This document shows, one piece after another, positions 23,153 through 39,039 of a stretch of DNA of 64,000 nucleotides. The DNA is from Blasia pusilla (taxonomy: Eukaryota > Marchantiophyta > Marchantiopsida > Blasiales): the NCBI GenBank assembly GCA_050084515.1, contig CM114273.1:28396001-28460000 (forward strand), written 5' to 3'. Position numbers and translations under genes: made by a program. The first letter of the stretch is position 1. Every line of letters starts with the position of its first letter. A model generated the notes under the pieces. The model saw only the letters and a list, made by a program, of their open reading frames with translations, ran no database searches and had not been told where the DNA came from.

Positions 23153-23794
23153 TGTCACGTCCTTTAGGATATATCGGTGAGATCTAGTAGACCATCTTCA
23201 AGAGTAGTGGAGGACAGGCCTAGGAGGTCGAGGATGACCTGCTGAGGCCCAGGAAAACCTGAGAGAGCAGGTTTCCCCTTCGTTTTGGCTCATTTGGAGC
23301 CATATTGAGAAACTTGCTATTTTAGGTAAGTACCATTTTGAGTATATGATCGATTTTCTATTTTTGGTAAGTGGCCCTTAACCTCTTTCATCAGGTCAAG
23401 AGCCAAAGAGGTGACTTGGGAGAATGGGTTATCATGGAGAGAGCTTGGGAGAGGGGAGGGGTATATATCCCAAGGAGAGAGAGCTTGAGAGCTCATTCTC
23501 TCTTTGTTAAACCTCTTGGCATGAGGCGGTAGAGCTATGGTCCCTTGCCTTGTGAGTGTAATCCAAGCCTCTCATTAGGAGAGTGGGTTTGGTTTGACAT
23601 GAGAGAGAGTGCATACTTTTGAGAGCTATGGTGTGAGATTCTGTAGAGAGAGATTGGATCTTACTTTCATTGGAGATATTTGGTACTTCTTGTCTCGTTG
23701 TTTGGATGCCATGAGTTAGCATGGGATCGTGTGTGTTTGTGTGTGTGTTCGGTGACAGCGATGTATGTTGTGTAGCGATGTGTATGCGCACGAA
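23153..23794 (+). mobile_element. Solo LTR (642 bp) inserted in the Copia RT
   Basis: It begins TGTCACGTCCTTTAGG and is flanked by a perfect 5-base duplication AGCAT (23148-23152 and 23795-23799). Its removal restores the Copia frame LVAQGC-SQIKDFDYYETF. It matches the LTR at 60142 (Gag copy E) and 14.4-14.7 kb (copy B), so it belongs to the Gag family. The 3' end is GCACGAA rather than the usual CA. No internal region remains, so LTR-LTR recombination is inferred. Confidence 0.85.
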
Positions 23795-23799
23795 AGCAT

Positions 23800-24143
23800 C
23801 CTTGTGCAACCAACCTCGCTTTGAATTTATCCAATGTACCATCCGACTTGTACTTGGTCTTGTACACCCACTTGGTGCGTATTATCTTCCTGTCCTTTGG
23901 CTTTTCAACCAAAGTCCAAGTTTCATTTCTCTGAATAGCTTCCATCTCCATCTACATGGCCTCTCTCCATTGAGGATGAGCAAGGGCCTCATCCAAGCAT
24001 GATGGCTCTTCCACCTTCAAGACCTCTGTCATCAAGGCCATGTTGACGAGATGTGCGGAAGCTCTATTCTGCTCCTCTAGTCTCTTGGATCTCCTTGGAT
24101 GTGTAACAACTTCATCAGTTTCTTGTGGATCCTTACCATCCAA
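23800..24143 (-). pseudogene. Copia integrase-RT linker and RT start
   Basis: The minus frame reads THPRRSKRLEEQ (linker), then WREAM, NETWTLVEKPKDRKIIRTKW and FKARLVAQGC, the standard opening of a Copia reverse transcriptase. The frame is broken immediately downstream by the solo LTR. Confidence 0.85.
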
Positions 24144-24319
24144 GAGCTGCTTTATCCACTTAGGGTATGACGACCGTAGTGGAAGAGCAGGTTGCTCTTT
24201 GTAATCATCACCAAATTCTTCTTCTTGATGATCTAGTGAAACATTGGTAGTGTGCTCTGGTGGGTTATCTCTTCGTTTGATGATAATGTGGATGGACCAC
24301 TGATATCCGCCACTTGATG

Positions 24320-25745
24320 AGGCTATTCCTGGAACACCACATCAGGACTCACAAGCATCTTCTTTTCCTCAGGATACCAAAGGCGATAAGCTTTAGACTC
24401 ATCATTGTATCCCATAAAGATGCACTTCTTGCTCTTGGACTCTAGCTTTGTCATGGATGCCTCAAGAATATGTACAAAACACTCACTACCAAAAGTCCTG
24501 AAATTTTGGACTGATGGTACCTTACCTGAGTATGATTGATGAGAAGTCATGCCTTGCACTGACTTGGTAGCACTTCTATTTAGAATGTATACGGCAAGAT
24601 AATGACTTCACCAAAAATCCTTCTGTCAAACCTTTTTCTTTCATCATACATCTTGCCATCTCCACCACTGTACGGTTTTGACGCTCAACAACTCCATTTT
24701 GTTGTGGTGTATGTGCCGTGATTAACTGTCGCTTGATTCCATGCTCCCCCAAATATTTGTTGAATTCTGTTGATAAGAATTCTCCTCCTTGATTGGTGCG
24801 AAGCTTTTGTACCTTCTTTCCTGTCTCATTCTCAACCAGCTTGTGCCATACTTTAAATTTTCCAAAAGCACTTGCCTTATCACGAAGGAAATACACCCAC
24901 ATCTTCCTACTATAATCGTCGACAACTAAAAAGAATTAGGAAGAACCACCCAATGCCACTATTCTCATTTTACCACAGAGGTCAGCATGTATCAAATCTA
25001 GAGGAGCCTTTGCTCTATTGCTCGACTCTTGTGGAAATGGTTGTCGGTGTTGCTTGCCCATCATAAAAGCTTCACAAGTATCCGACTCTCCAAAAATTGT
25101 TGGTAAATCAGCAACCATGCCAGATTTCTACATATGACTTAGTAAGGGAAAGCTTAGGTGACCAAATCTTTCATGCCACAACTTATTGCTACTAAGATCT
25201 GTACCTACACTTGTCGTGAAAGCATACAACTCGTAGATATTTCCACGGCGTATACCTTCACCCACTACTTTCCCATTGACATCCTCAATGACTGCTTTAG
25301 TTTTCTTGAAACGAACTTCTAGGTCACGATCACATAATACTGCCAGTGAAATCAAATTTCGCTTCAACTCTGGTACGTACAATGCATCAGTTAACTTATT
25401 TTCATCTCCTTTTTGTGAGACTAAAGAAATTGTGCCTTTCCCTTCTAGAGGGCACTTTGCATTATTCCCAACAGTAACAACGATGGCCTCTTGTAGAGGC
25501 TGTAAGGAGCTATACCAATCCTTATGATTGGTCATATGCCTAGATGCTCCACTATCGAGCACCCATGCATCTTCACTCTTTGACTTAGTGGAATATTCTG
25601 TCTGTGTGCAAAACTCTTCTATTGCTACCCAAGCATCTACTTCATGTTCTCCTAGTTCTACAGAATTTCCAGACTCCTTCTTAGGTCTTAAATAACCGTT
25701 CTTCTCATCTTGACTCCTCTTTCTACAATCTTTGATAAGATGACC
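24320..25745 (-). pseudogene. Copia protease and integrase
   Basis: Protease: AWVLDSGASRHMTNH near 25540-25580, with an intact DSG active site. The integrase zinc region LWHERFGHLS is near 25165. The core has the first catalytic Asp in LIHADLCGKM near 24980. The second position reads LRTNQGGEF near 24805, where relatives have LRTD, so the catalytic Asp is replaced by Asn (a single G-to-A change). The Glu in NGVVERQNRT near 24680 is present. The C-terminal GYNDESKAYRLWYPE is near 24390. The frame breaks near 25125, 24920 and 24575. Confidence 0.85.
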
Positions 25746-26504
25746 TAGCTTACCACAATAAAAGCATTTGAAGGCTTTTCTTGGAAATTTCTTCTTCACA
25801 TTTGAACTGTAATCCTGATTTCTACCTCTCTGAACGTTGGCAGTAAATGTTGCATCACTTCCCTCTCTTGCTTTGAAGCGCATTTCCTCTTCTACCAATA
25901 TTGCACTAAATTATTCAAAAGTAAGCGGCGTGGGTCTTACTTGAGTATTCAATGCAGTGACCAAAATATCATACCTTGGAGGAAAAATCCTTATGCACCG
26001 ACGTGCCAAATCTTCCCCAGACTTTGAAATCCCTACGGACGCCATCTAATCTTGAAGATTCTTGATCCTTGTCAAAAATTGCTCCTCGCTTTCTCCTTCT
26101 GAAAATTTCTCGGACGTAAGCTGATTCTCCAAATTCTGAATCCGAGTCTCATTCCTCGTTTCATACCGATTCTTCAAAATGTTCCACGCCTTAGCAGCAG
26201 TGGTTGTATGTTGAATGAGAGTCATAACAGAATCAGTTGCATTTGTGACAATCGCATATAGAGCATTGGCGTTTCTGCGTCTTCATGCCAAAATTACAAC
26301 AGGATCGATATCCCCAGATGAAGATGAACATGCAGAACTCAAACTAGCTTGTGGATTTGAATCGACCCCTGTGGCCGTTTCCCAGATCTCAAATGATTCG
26401 AGGACAATTCTCATTTTGAACTTCCACAACGTATAGTTAGACCCATCTAACTTCCCTTCACCCAGCAGAGGAGGGCGACCACGAACTCACAAAGAAGTAG
26501 CCAT
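25746..26504 (-). pseudogene. Copia Gag
   Basis: ATG at 26504 opens MATSL, a stop, then GRPPLLGEGKLDGSNYTLW, the N-terminal signature of Copia Gag. The UBN2-type core follows (WNILKNRYETRNETRIQNLE near 26110-26170), then the knuckle CFYCGKLGHLIKDC near 25735-25770. Four stops interrupt an otherwise continuous frame: one near 26487, the others near 26285, 26045 and 25910. Each fits one C-to-T or G-to-A change from CGA, TGG, CAG or CAA. Confidence 0.8.
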
Positions 26505-26564
26505 CTCTCAAGATTTTGTGCAAACACACTAGATCGCCAGATACAAAATTCTGGAAAACCTACT

Positions 26565-26576
26565 GCTCTGATATCA
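26565..26576 (-). other. Copia primer-binding site, initiator tRNA-Met type
   Basis: TGATATCAGAGC directly abuts the 5' LTR on the minus strand. The canonical plant form is TGGTATCAGAGC, so there is one change. Confidence 0.8.
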
Positions 26577-26997
26577 TGTGAGAAAATAGAAAGTGACGAA
26601 ATCACTGAAATCTTTACAAAACTTAGAGATACAAAGTGGCCTAGTCCGTCCGTGCGCTCACAGAAGAGGTTCGATGGAACCTGAACATGGAGATAACTCG
26701 ACATACGAGAATGCGCTACCACTGCGGCTCCCGACTATTTGACTACTCGGGAAAACTAGGGTTTTTACCTATTTTTCTTTGTTTCTATTAATAGAAAAAT
26801 TTTGCATTAGGGTGCCTCACACCCTGATGCAATATAGGGTTAGATAAACCTAGTAACGCTACTCCTAAAACCACCTACGTCATATTACTATGACTCCTTT
26901 GACATCTAAGTCGGAACCATCAATCTAGGCTTCTCCTCATACAAGGGGGCCGATCACATTAATGGTGCTTAGAGAAGTGGATGCTGAGAATCCAACA
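26577..26997 (-). repeat. Copia 5' LTR
   Basis: Same length as the 3' LTR (421 bases), with the same termini. The TATAT duplication follows at 26998. Confidence 0.9.
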
Positions 26998-27002
26998 TAT
27001 AT

Positions 27003-30917
<3,915 letters not shown>

Positions 30918-31198
30918 TTTCTTGAAGCTTAGAGATATGGCCAAGCCCGCACATTCACCTTAAATCTCGCTCCCTCCCTAGTGTTTCTTTCAGACTCGTT
31001 TGGTTTTATAAATATATATATTACCATACTTATATATATTCTAATACACATGTGTGAAGAAATGACTTGGATTACTAAACTAGTCATGCGATATGACTAG
31101 TATATGAGTGAGTCATTGCTCATACTATCTGAGTCATTTTATGCATAAGTCATTCTTCTTAGTCAAGTCATAAAAACCATACTTTTCTTCTAGTGTGT

Positions 31199-31900
31199 TA
31201 CAGATGATAAGGTGAGGTAATGGCCATACATTATGACTAAAATTGTGATGATACATCACTCAAAGACATGGCATGACTTTGTGATTGAGACGGTAGAGTG
31301 CAGCGCCGCCACGAGTGGAAATTAGTGTTTAAATGTGGCTACCAACCAATAGTGTCAAAATACACTCTACTCCTCACCGTTAGTGTGGCTCCGCAATTTA
31401 GACAATGTGGTGCATCCACAAGCAGCATAGTGCGGCAATTCGTGGCACGTTGCGGCTATGACGTCATAATACATTATTGGATCCACGTCGAGCAGCTGCC
31501 AATGTCTAAGCATCATAGAGTAAAAATAAAAACTCAAACCTATCAAAAAAAAATTCACTTGATATCATGGGATGGCCAACACAAAATTGGTATGTGAAAA
31601 ATTCCAAATCACAAGGCATCTCATTTGGTCCTAATAAAGTAGATGACAGAAACTTGCGATTGACAATCAAACATTGAGGTTGATCGTTGGTGTTGAGGAT
31701 TATATGTGGTAGAAGTCAAACCACATCAACGGTTGCAAAAACAAATTTGTAGCGGCTGCGATGGCCATCCAAAATTAGATAGCAACTTGTGGGGATCAAG
31801 ATGTTAATAGTGAGATGATGGTGATTGGCACCAATGGCAATGGTGTGACAATGACTATAGAGGAATGGGGCAGTAGCTATGAAGCACGACGGCCTATGGG
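31199..31900 (-). pseudogene. Gag copy C, right portion (leader), displaced by the CACTA insertion
   Basis: 31370-31480 aligns with the reverse complement of 61560-61680 in copy E: TGGCTCCGCAAT, GTGCGGCAATTCGTGGCAC and GGCTATGACGTCAT segments occur in the same order. Together with 20620-21019 it brackets the CACTA element, showing that the transposon landed in this older Gag-family copy. It is non-coding. Confidence 0.6.
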
Positions 31901-32989
31901 CACCAACTATGGGTGAAAAGTGGCTTTCCTTTTTCCTTTTTTATGAGATATACTACATGGAAAATTCTATGGGATTTTTTACAAGAAATGCTACAAGTTA
32001 TTCTCACGTGAGGTTCTTACAAAAGCCCAAAAAATGCTTACGAGTGCATCCTACCGACGTGGTTAGTGACCACATGGTTGATGTGGCAACGTGGCTTCCA
32101 AGTAGCTAGAGCCTGACTTAACCACCCCCTTCTAGGAAGAATTTTTTTATAAAATAATAAACTTAGAAAAAAACCCTTTTTGGCAGTTTCAATCAAATAT
32201 CTCCTAAAATTTTGTGATCAATTCTTTAAAAACAAAATTCAAAAAAGAACCCTCACAAAAAAATCACTTTTCTTATTTTCAATTAACTACCCTCTAAAAA
32301 AATTTTAATTAAAAAACCCTCTAAATAACTATTTATCCCAAGAAACTCCATAATTATGATCTCAAACACGAAAATGGTTTTGGCTTCTCACTTACAATTT
32401 AACACAACATGCCCTTTGAAATATCGTGAACATAGTTCCTATACTATAGGAACTCCTCAAATGGTCTTGCATGTCACCCTACTTAATAGGTCATTTGTGA
32501 CCTGGCCTATTGGACTCGATCTCTGATCTCCCTCAAATTGTCACATGGAAACTCTTCAATACAGAATTTTAAAAAAAGTGGCATGTTCTGTCAATCTTTT
32601 TTTACATATAAGAATTACATTTACTTTCAATCATTTTTCTTTGGATATTGGTATCTCATTGAATCTTGACGATCCAAATATGTGGATGCTCAATAGAAAA
32701 AGAGGCATGCGTATAGCATTCAAGAAATTTCCTATAATTCAATGTTCAGATATATTATAATATACGAGTATTTGAGGAGGAGGATTAATAAACCAACAAT
32801 TGAAATCTTTTTGTATGGAGATTATGTTTATTTGTATCATACGAGGTTGACAATACTAGACATTATTATGGGAAGCCATATTATAAGGCCCCAAGAGGTA
32901 TTTCCATCTAGAATTCTCTTCTTAGATAAACATGATGATTTCATTTGGGAGTACCATATGTGCAATTGTATACTACTAATGGGCTAATG
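31901..32989. other. AT-rich, no gene seen
   Basis: Short open frames at 31879-32109 and 32545-32987 have no recognised domain and a composition like their surroundings. Confidence 0.4.
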
Positions 32990-33011
32990 ATGGGTAATTT
33001 AAATTACCCAT
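32990..33011. repeat. Perfect 22-bp palindrome at the edge of an inverted repeat
   Basis: Core GGGTAATTTAAATTACCC with AT/AT outside, centred between 33000 and 33001. The partner copy at 41775-41792 stops inside this palindrome, so it marks the inverted-repeat boundary. Confidence 0.9.
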
Positions 33012-33968
33012 AATGACAATAAAAATTTGACTAATAACTTAATCAAACCATAAATTTTTTAACCGTGTTTATTAATCGTGATCCTTTTGGTTGAGAGGGC
33101 CAAGTATCAAAAGAAGAGGTGATTGAAAATCATAAGGGCTTTCTCCCCTATTAATATAGATACTATCTTCCAAATATTTTTGGTATATTGGATCTATTTG
33201 GTGAAAGTACCCAAAGGCTTTAGAAATATGTTTTATTTATTTATATATATGGATTGATGAGAGGTGATAACACTACGCTAATATATGATGAGTGTTCAAA
33301 ATGATGGCACATATCATGTTTGATGTAATCAAAAATTTTGCTAGGGTTTCTCAAGAATGTTGGATATGTCATAAAATACAAATAAAACAAGTAGCTAAAG
33401 ATCTAGATTTATCAAGAGATATAAATTACATACAATTAACTAATAATGAGATGACATAACATAGTGCCTCATGCACTTAGGACCATAGAGATCCATGTTA
33501 TTATTAATTGAAAACTATCTAGAGTCAAAAGTTCCTTATCACTAGCCAAGGAGAAATTCGAGATGTTTTGGTACATAATCCCATATCTATAGTTTCCATT
33601 ATTGAGTTTTGGTTTCTAGCTTTATTCATGGTTTGTGTGGATGGTGTTAACAACGCATGATGTGTATATACAAGATAATTATCATGCTATTTTTCTCTAG
33701 TATATGATATTTTGCTTCCTTTTGCTTAGTATTCATTGCTAACTGAATGACTTGATGAAACTGCAATTCTTCACTATCACAATTCCTTGCTTCTAATCTT
33801 CCAACTCAATGTTTCTAAATTATACACACTTTCTAAAGAAAATTATATTAAATTTTTTTGTTTATTAATCTTAAACTTCACTCAACTACAATCCTAGTTG
33901 AGACCATTTTTTCCCATCTCATCCATGTGATTTCTTGATCTCTCTTTGAAAAAAATTAGTTCTATAGT

Positions 33969-34962
33969 TATCGCGTCCCTACTCTCCTTGAACGTCAATC
34001 TTTAGTGTTGCGGAAGCGTGCGTTCAGTAGGTCACGAACTCATCGCCGATCTGCACCCAAACACGCACTCTCGTTAGTCGGGTTTGGCCAACCGGCGTTC
34101 CAACCCACCGAGTCCTCAACTCGGCGTCTCATCAAGCTCAACCTTCCTTAGTTCCTAGCTCCCAACACATGGCAAGTCCTTCAAGACTTGGAACAGACTT
34201 CCTGGTTAGTCCAGGGATCTGAAACGGCACTTACACGCCTAGCGATCCCAACTGTTCAACGGTCCTCGTGTGAGTTCCGAACCGAGACCCAAGTAATTGA
34301 GTCGCGGCGTGAAATCCAAGAGGGATGTCTAAAATCGCCTCAATGGACTTGGTGCAGGTTTTCCAACCCAACGCCCAAACTCGCGTTCCGTTCCATGCCC
34401 TTGAGCTGCTGGCGCCCAAAGTGGGTTTGGGTTCCAAGCACTCTCAGAGACCTTCCCCCTTACTAGTACTTCTGGGGTTCTCCAATAACCCCTCCCCTTT
34501 GGGAAAAGAGGTTCGGGCCCTTCATTGTGGCCCTCAACCCGACTCCACTTACAGTCGTTTTTGGGTCGTATCTCGGCCGATGCTTATGCGTTTGCAGCGA
34601 TCTTTGGTGCGTTTGAACCGGCTCTCCATAAGCTTTCCAATGCACTCTTATTTGCTCCAAACGCATCTTGGCGCTAAAAGTTATGGCCATAAATACAGTC
34701 GGAAACTCTCAAACGCAAGTGGCGTTCCAAGTCCGGATCTTTCCTTTGGCAACCCACTTCCTAGACTCGACTTCTTTCAAGTCTCATTCGCGTTTGGTCC
34801 AGGTTTCAGTCGCGACCATCACATCTGAAACGCGACTTCTCGCTCGCGTCTCATCTCTTGTCTCCTCTTTGAGACAACTCCAACGCGCAAACCATCTTAG
34901 CGTGAGCCCGCTAATGTTCCGATGTTCCGCTTGGCACTTGTTTGGTCATGAGGGTCGCGACA
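33969..34962 (-). repeat. Chromovirus 3' LTR (994 bp)
   Basis: On the minus strand it runs TGTCGCGACCCTCATGACC to GGGACGCGATA. The target duplication base set ATAGT is at 33964-33968, the complement of the ACTAT that flanks the solo LTR at 39841. It directly follows the polypurine tract and pol. Confidence 0.85.
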
Positions 34963-34981
34963 CTCACCCCTCTTTTAGAGG
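34963..34981 (-). other. Chromovirus polypurine tract
   Basis: AAAAGAGGGGTGAG on the minus strand ends at the LTR boundary. Confidence 0.7.
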
Positions 34982-34985
34982 TTGA

Positions 34986-35653
34986 TGCCCTCATCAACGC
35001 AAACCTTTATTATGTCAAGTCTCCTGGGCAGCCTACCCCTTGACATTGAATTGCATTCTGGTGGCTAACCCACAATTCCTCTTAGTCCTTAGTTGTCGCT
35101 TTGCCCCACTTAGAATTATTAGCCTCTCATCTTCGATAAGCCTGGACTAGTTCCAAGGAACTAACCTATCAAATAAGCTAACTAAGTGTGCAACCTTAGA
35201 CTCTTTCGACTCATTACTGTAAACATCACACCTGTTTACCTGATCCACAAATCGTACTACTATTGGGTCGCTCTTGTATTCGACTTAGGCGCATCACTAA
35301 GTTTACTTATGTGGCCACAAGTAAGATCACCCCAAGCCCCAAGACAGACTTCATCTGCCCCGCCGACGCTAGGGCGAGCCCGAGTGTAATCCAACACAAG
35401 GTCCTGTTCTAGGTGCTTATCCACATACGAGCTCTCACCTCAAATACTCCTTGTTTGTCCTCTTGTCGTACATTCTAAGTCTATGATGAACGACTCATAG
35501 CCATGCACCACCACATACAAATTGCAATCAATACTGGTATCGAATCTCCAAATCCATACACTCCTTTATTGCAACACTAGCATATTCTAGTTACAACGGC
35601 CTTCGGCCCAAGATTCCAGTGATTACAAGTCATGTCTCTAGCTTCTCCTCATA
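34986..35653 (-). other. 3' untranslated part of the chromovirus
   Basis: Lies between the chromodomain stop and the polypurine tract. No gene recognised. Confidence 0.5.
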
Positions 35654-37067
35654 CTAACGTATGTGCTTCGCTTGTGTTCGCTTGAAGTCACACAACAACT
35701 CTTGCGTGTGTTCCAAATCCGCCTCCGCAATCCAAGTCGCCTCCTTCACATGGTAGCCCTTCCATTTTACCAAGTATTCATACTTGTTGGCCCGACGCCT
35801 CGAACGTAAGATGGTCTCGACCTCAAACTCCGGCTCCTCATTTACGATGACCGGGTGCGGTCTCACCACTGTCTCCGCTTTCGAAAACGTCCATTATCTT
35901 GAAGGTATTTCTTCAATAATGACACATGAAAGGTCGGGTGAATCTTGAACTCGTCCGGCAGTCTCAACGTATACACATCCTCAAACGGGTTTGCCACAAT
36001 CACATACGGTCCAAAGATACTTGGCGATACCAGAGACAACTCTTTCGGAAGAGTGAGATTCTTCACACTCAACCACACTTGTTCTCCAACTTGGAATCGT
36101 ACTTGGCGCCGACTCTTGTTAGCATGCTTCACGTACCTCATTTGAGCCTTTGCAAGACTTCGCCTCGCGCTCACTTCTCGTTCTTGCATCTCTACCAACA
36201 AACTTTCTACCGTCGCTTGTCGTGTTCGTGCCAATGTAGTACCCTTCGAAAGGGCTAGATCAAGAGGCCCTTCGGCTCGTCCATTTTCCGGAGAAACGGA
36301 GATTCTCTGTTGCGAAAATCTTGGTCGAGTTGTAGCGATATTCCGCCATGCTCGACCACTTGACCCAATCGCGTTGATCAACACTGACATAATTCCTCAA
36401 GTATTGATTCACGATAGAGTTTACCTTTTCAGTCTGTCCATCCGTCTGTGGGTGGAAAGCCGTACTGAAACTCAGCTTGGTCTTAAACCTTCTGAACAAG
36501 TGCTTCCAGAAAGCACTGGTAAACTTTGGATCCCGATCTGAAACAATGCTCCTCGGCAAACCATGAGCACGCCACCAGCTATCGAGGAATAGTTGCGCCG
36601 TCGTATACGCCGTTGCGGAATCCACCGTCGGCACGAATCTCGCCAACTTGCTAAACCGATCAACAATCACAAGTATAGCGTTGTATCCCCCAGATTCCGG
36701 AAGACTCGTGATAAAATCCATACTCACACTTTGCAAGGGTCCTTCGGGGATCGGCAAGGGATGCAACAAGCCTGTTTCTTATCATAAGAGACTCTATTCG
36801 CTTGGCAGGTCACACAGGTCTTCACATATTGAGCAACATCCTCCTTCATGTTGGGCCAAAAGAACCGCCGACAGTAAGCGGCTAGCGAGATTTCTCTCCT
36901 TTATGTCGCAAGGGCCCGTCGTGACATTCCGCTAACACCTTGGTTCGCATTTCGCCTTGCCCTACATAGATCCTACTCTGTTTGAACCTTAGTAAACCGT
37001 GCCTCAAACTTATGTTGGCCACCTTCTCACCCCGCTTCAACTTCCTCGGTATTCCCCGCTTGAGCAT
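35654..37067 (-). pseudogene. Chromovirus integrase with C-terminal chromodomain
   Basis: The HHCC finger region has LAECHDGPLRHKGE near 36900-36940. The catalytic core is preserved: MDFITSLPESGGYNAIL near 36700, IVSDRDPKFTSAFWKHL near 36530 and HPQTDGQTEKVNSIV near 36420, carrying the D, D and E residues. GPYVIVANPFEDVYTLRLPD near 35960-36020 is the GPY/F module. A chromodomain closes the protein at about 35690-35810 (YEYLVKWKGYHVKEATWIAE), the mark of chromoviruses, whose chromodomain steers integration to heterochromatin. The frame shifts near 36880, 36300 and 35865, so it is not translatable as it stands. Confidence 0.88.
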
Positions 37068-37184
37068 CCTTCATATATCCTTCACGAATCCTTCTCTCCA
37101 GATCTGTTTCCTTAGGGAACATTGCTCTCAAGACTGTGTAAATCGATGGCATGTGTTCCTCCTTGCGACTTTAACGATATGGAA

Positions 37185-38347
37185 TCACATTATCTTTACC
37201 GGCTTGTGGATCAACTCTACATCCATCGGCGCCAAGGTATCATGCCACCGCAGATTGTTTGGTGTCACTCGATCCTGGGTCTCAAAATACTTGAGTGATA
37301 TATTATCGGTGAATACTCGAGTCCTGTGGAGCCCTAGATAATGCCGCCACTTCCTCAAGCAATGTACCACCGCGAACAACTCTTTCTCGTGAGTAGGCCA
37401 TCTCCTTTCAGTATCGCTAAGCTTCTTGCTCTCAAATGCCACCGGTCTCCCTTCTTGCACCAACATTCCTGCAACCACGAAATCACTAGCATCGGTATGC
37501 ACTTCGAACGGTTTGTCAAACTCCGGCAGCTTTAACACTGGTTCCTGCGATAGAATCTGCTTCACTCGGTTGAATGCCTCATTTACTTCCTTGGTCCAAG
37601 TCGTATTGGCAAACTTTTCCGTCCAATCCATGAGAGGTCTCACAATTCCCGAAAAGTTTTTTACATAAGTACGGTAAAATTGCACCGCACCTATGAACCT
37701 CCTCATCCCCTTTACAGTGGATGGGGGTTCCCACTCGGAAATCGCTTTTACCTTTTCCATGTCTGGACTGACGCCATCTGCACTGACCACGTGACCCAAG
37801 AATTTGATCTTACTCAAACCAAATTCGCTCTTCTCTACATTCGCATACAGCTGATTTGCCCTTAGCTTAGACAAGACCGCTCTCACATGTCGAACGTGCT
37901 CCTCTAGTGACTTCGAATAGATAAGTATATCATCGATATAGATGATAACATACTCATCCATTTCCTTGTGAAAAATGGAGTTCATCAATGTGGTGAACGT
38001 CGGAGGCGCGTTACATAGACCGAAAGGCATCACTACAAACTCAAAGGAACAGATCTCGCCCTCGCACGCGATCTTCTCCACATCCGCCTCGGCAATCCGA
38101 ATCTGGTAATATCGACTTCAAGTCAATCCCCTACTGAAATATCTCGCGCTGCCGACCTATCAAAGAGATCATCTATCCTTGGAAGAGGATAATTGTTCGA
38201 ACCGTCACTTTGTTCAAAGTGCACGGTAATCAACACTGACCTCATCTTTCCATCCTTCTTCTTTACAAAGAGAACAGGTGCTCCATAAGGTGACTTGCTA
38301 GTCCTAATGTAACCCTTTTCCAAGAGCTCACTTAATTGCTTTTTCAA
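37185..38347 (-). pseudogene. Chromovirus reverse transcriptase and RNase H
   Basis: The RT opens with [20 protein letters not shown] (38290) and [14 protein letters not shown] (38170). A frame break near 38100 is followed by a 298-codon open frame: FVVMPFGLCNAPPTF near 38030, the catalytic IIYIDDILIYS near 37930, FLGHVVSADGVSPD near 37780 and VQFYRTYVKNFSGIVRPL near 37665. RNase H follows with FEVHTDASDF near 37490, THEKELFAVV near 37390 and VFTDN near 37310. The active-site residues are intact. Confidence 0.9.
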
Positions 38348-39018
38348 CTCAAGAAGTTCCTCTGATTCAACCTATATGGTGCTTTTGAAGGCGGTTGGGA
38401 ACCGGGTATGATCTCTATCTTATGATCTACGGCTCTATCGGCGGCAATTCAGTCGGAAGCTCATTTGTCAAGACATCCCCAAACTCTGGACCACTTCTGG
38501 AGTGGTTTGGGATTCCCCTTGAGGGCGTCTGATCTCTGCAGATATCGCTTGTAGCCTCCTCCACTTGTCTCATCAAGCAGAGAAATCCATCCTCCAACTC
38601 GTCATGCTCCTCCTTGTGATCGAGTTCACCAACTCCATCTTATTTGGAACCTCACGGACCAACCGCTTTGTAACCGTTTGCCTTTTAGCAAGACGCTCAA
38701 CCTCAATGGTCGGCGTCTTAACTCCACCTCATACACATCTAGGAATGTATTCCCCAAAACTCCGTCAATGCCGTCCATTTCGCATACAAAGTGAAATTCT
38801 CCTTCAACTCGAATACCCGCATCCTCTTGTCAAACCCAAGACCAAATCGAAGTCCGATGAGACTTGCCTCTTGCAAATCCCACTCGAATGGGCTCGTCCG
38901 CCTTAGAGGTAGACGGCCCGGTTCCTTCATGATTCTCGGGCTTAGGAAGGAGTCGAAGCACTGTATCCACGAGCAACAACACATCGCGATCAGCAATCTT
39001 GGATCTTAGGTACACCAA
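38348..39018 (-). pseudogene. Chromovirus protease region
   Basis: DRDVLLLVDT near 38960 gives the start of a retropepsin active site. PIRVGFARGKSH near 38890 and CEMDGIDGVLGNTFLD near 38740 appear in different frames, so several single-base indels disrupt it. Confidence 0.7.
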
Positions 39019-39039
39019 ATTGTGCGTCCTCTTGGTGAC

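Larger units (their letters stand above)
21388..26997 (-). mobile_element. Ty1/Copia LTR retrotransposon, complete but inactive
   Basis: Two 421-base LTRs flank a Gag-protease-integrase-RT-RNase H polyprotein in Copia order on the minus strand. The TATAT target duplication is at 21383-21387 and 26998-27002. By eye the LTRs differ at about 8 positions (about 1.9%), seven of them transitions, which indicates a fairly recent insertion. The primer-binding site is directly inside the right LTR and a polypurine tract directly inside the left. A solo LTR sits inside the RT region. It lies inside the CACTA element. Confidence 0.92.
32990..34962. repeat. Left arm of a 1.95 kb inverted repeat
   Basis: The reverse complement of 39841-41792. 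Over the non-LTR part (33011-33968) the two arms show about one difference in 200 bases where I compared them, and the LTR part is also very close. The arm consists of host flank followed by a chromovirus LTR. Confidence 0.85.
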
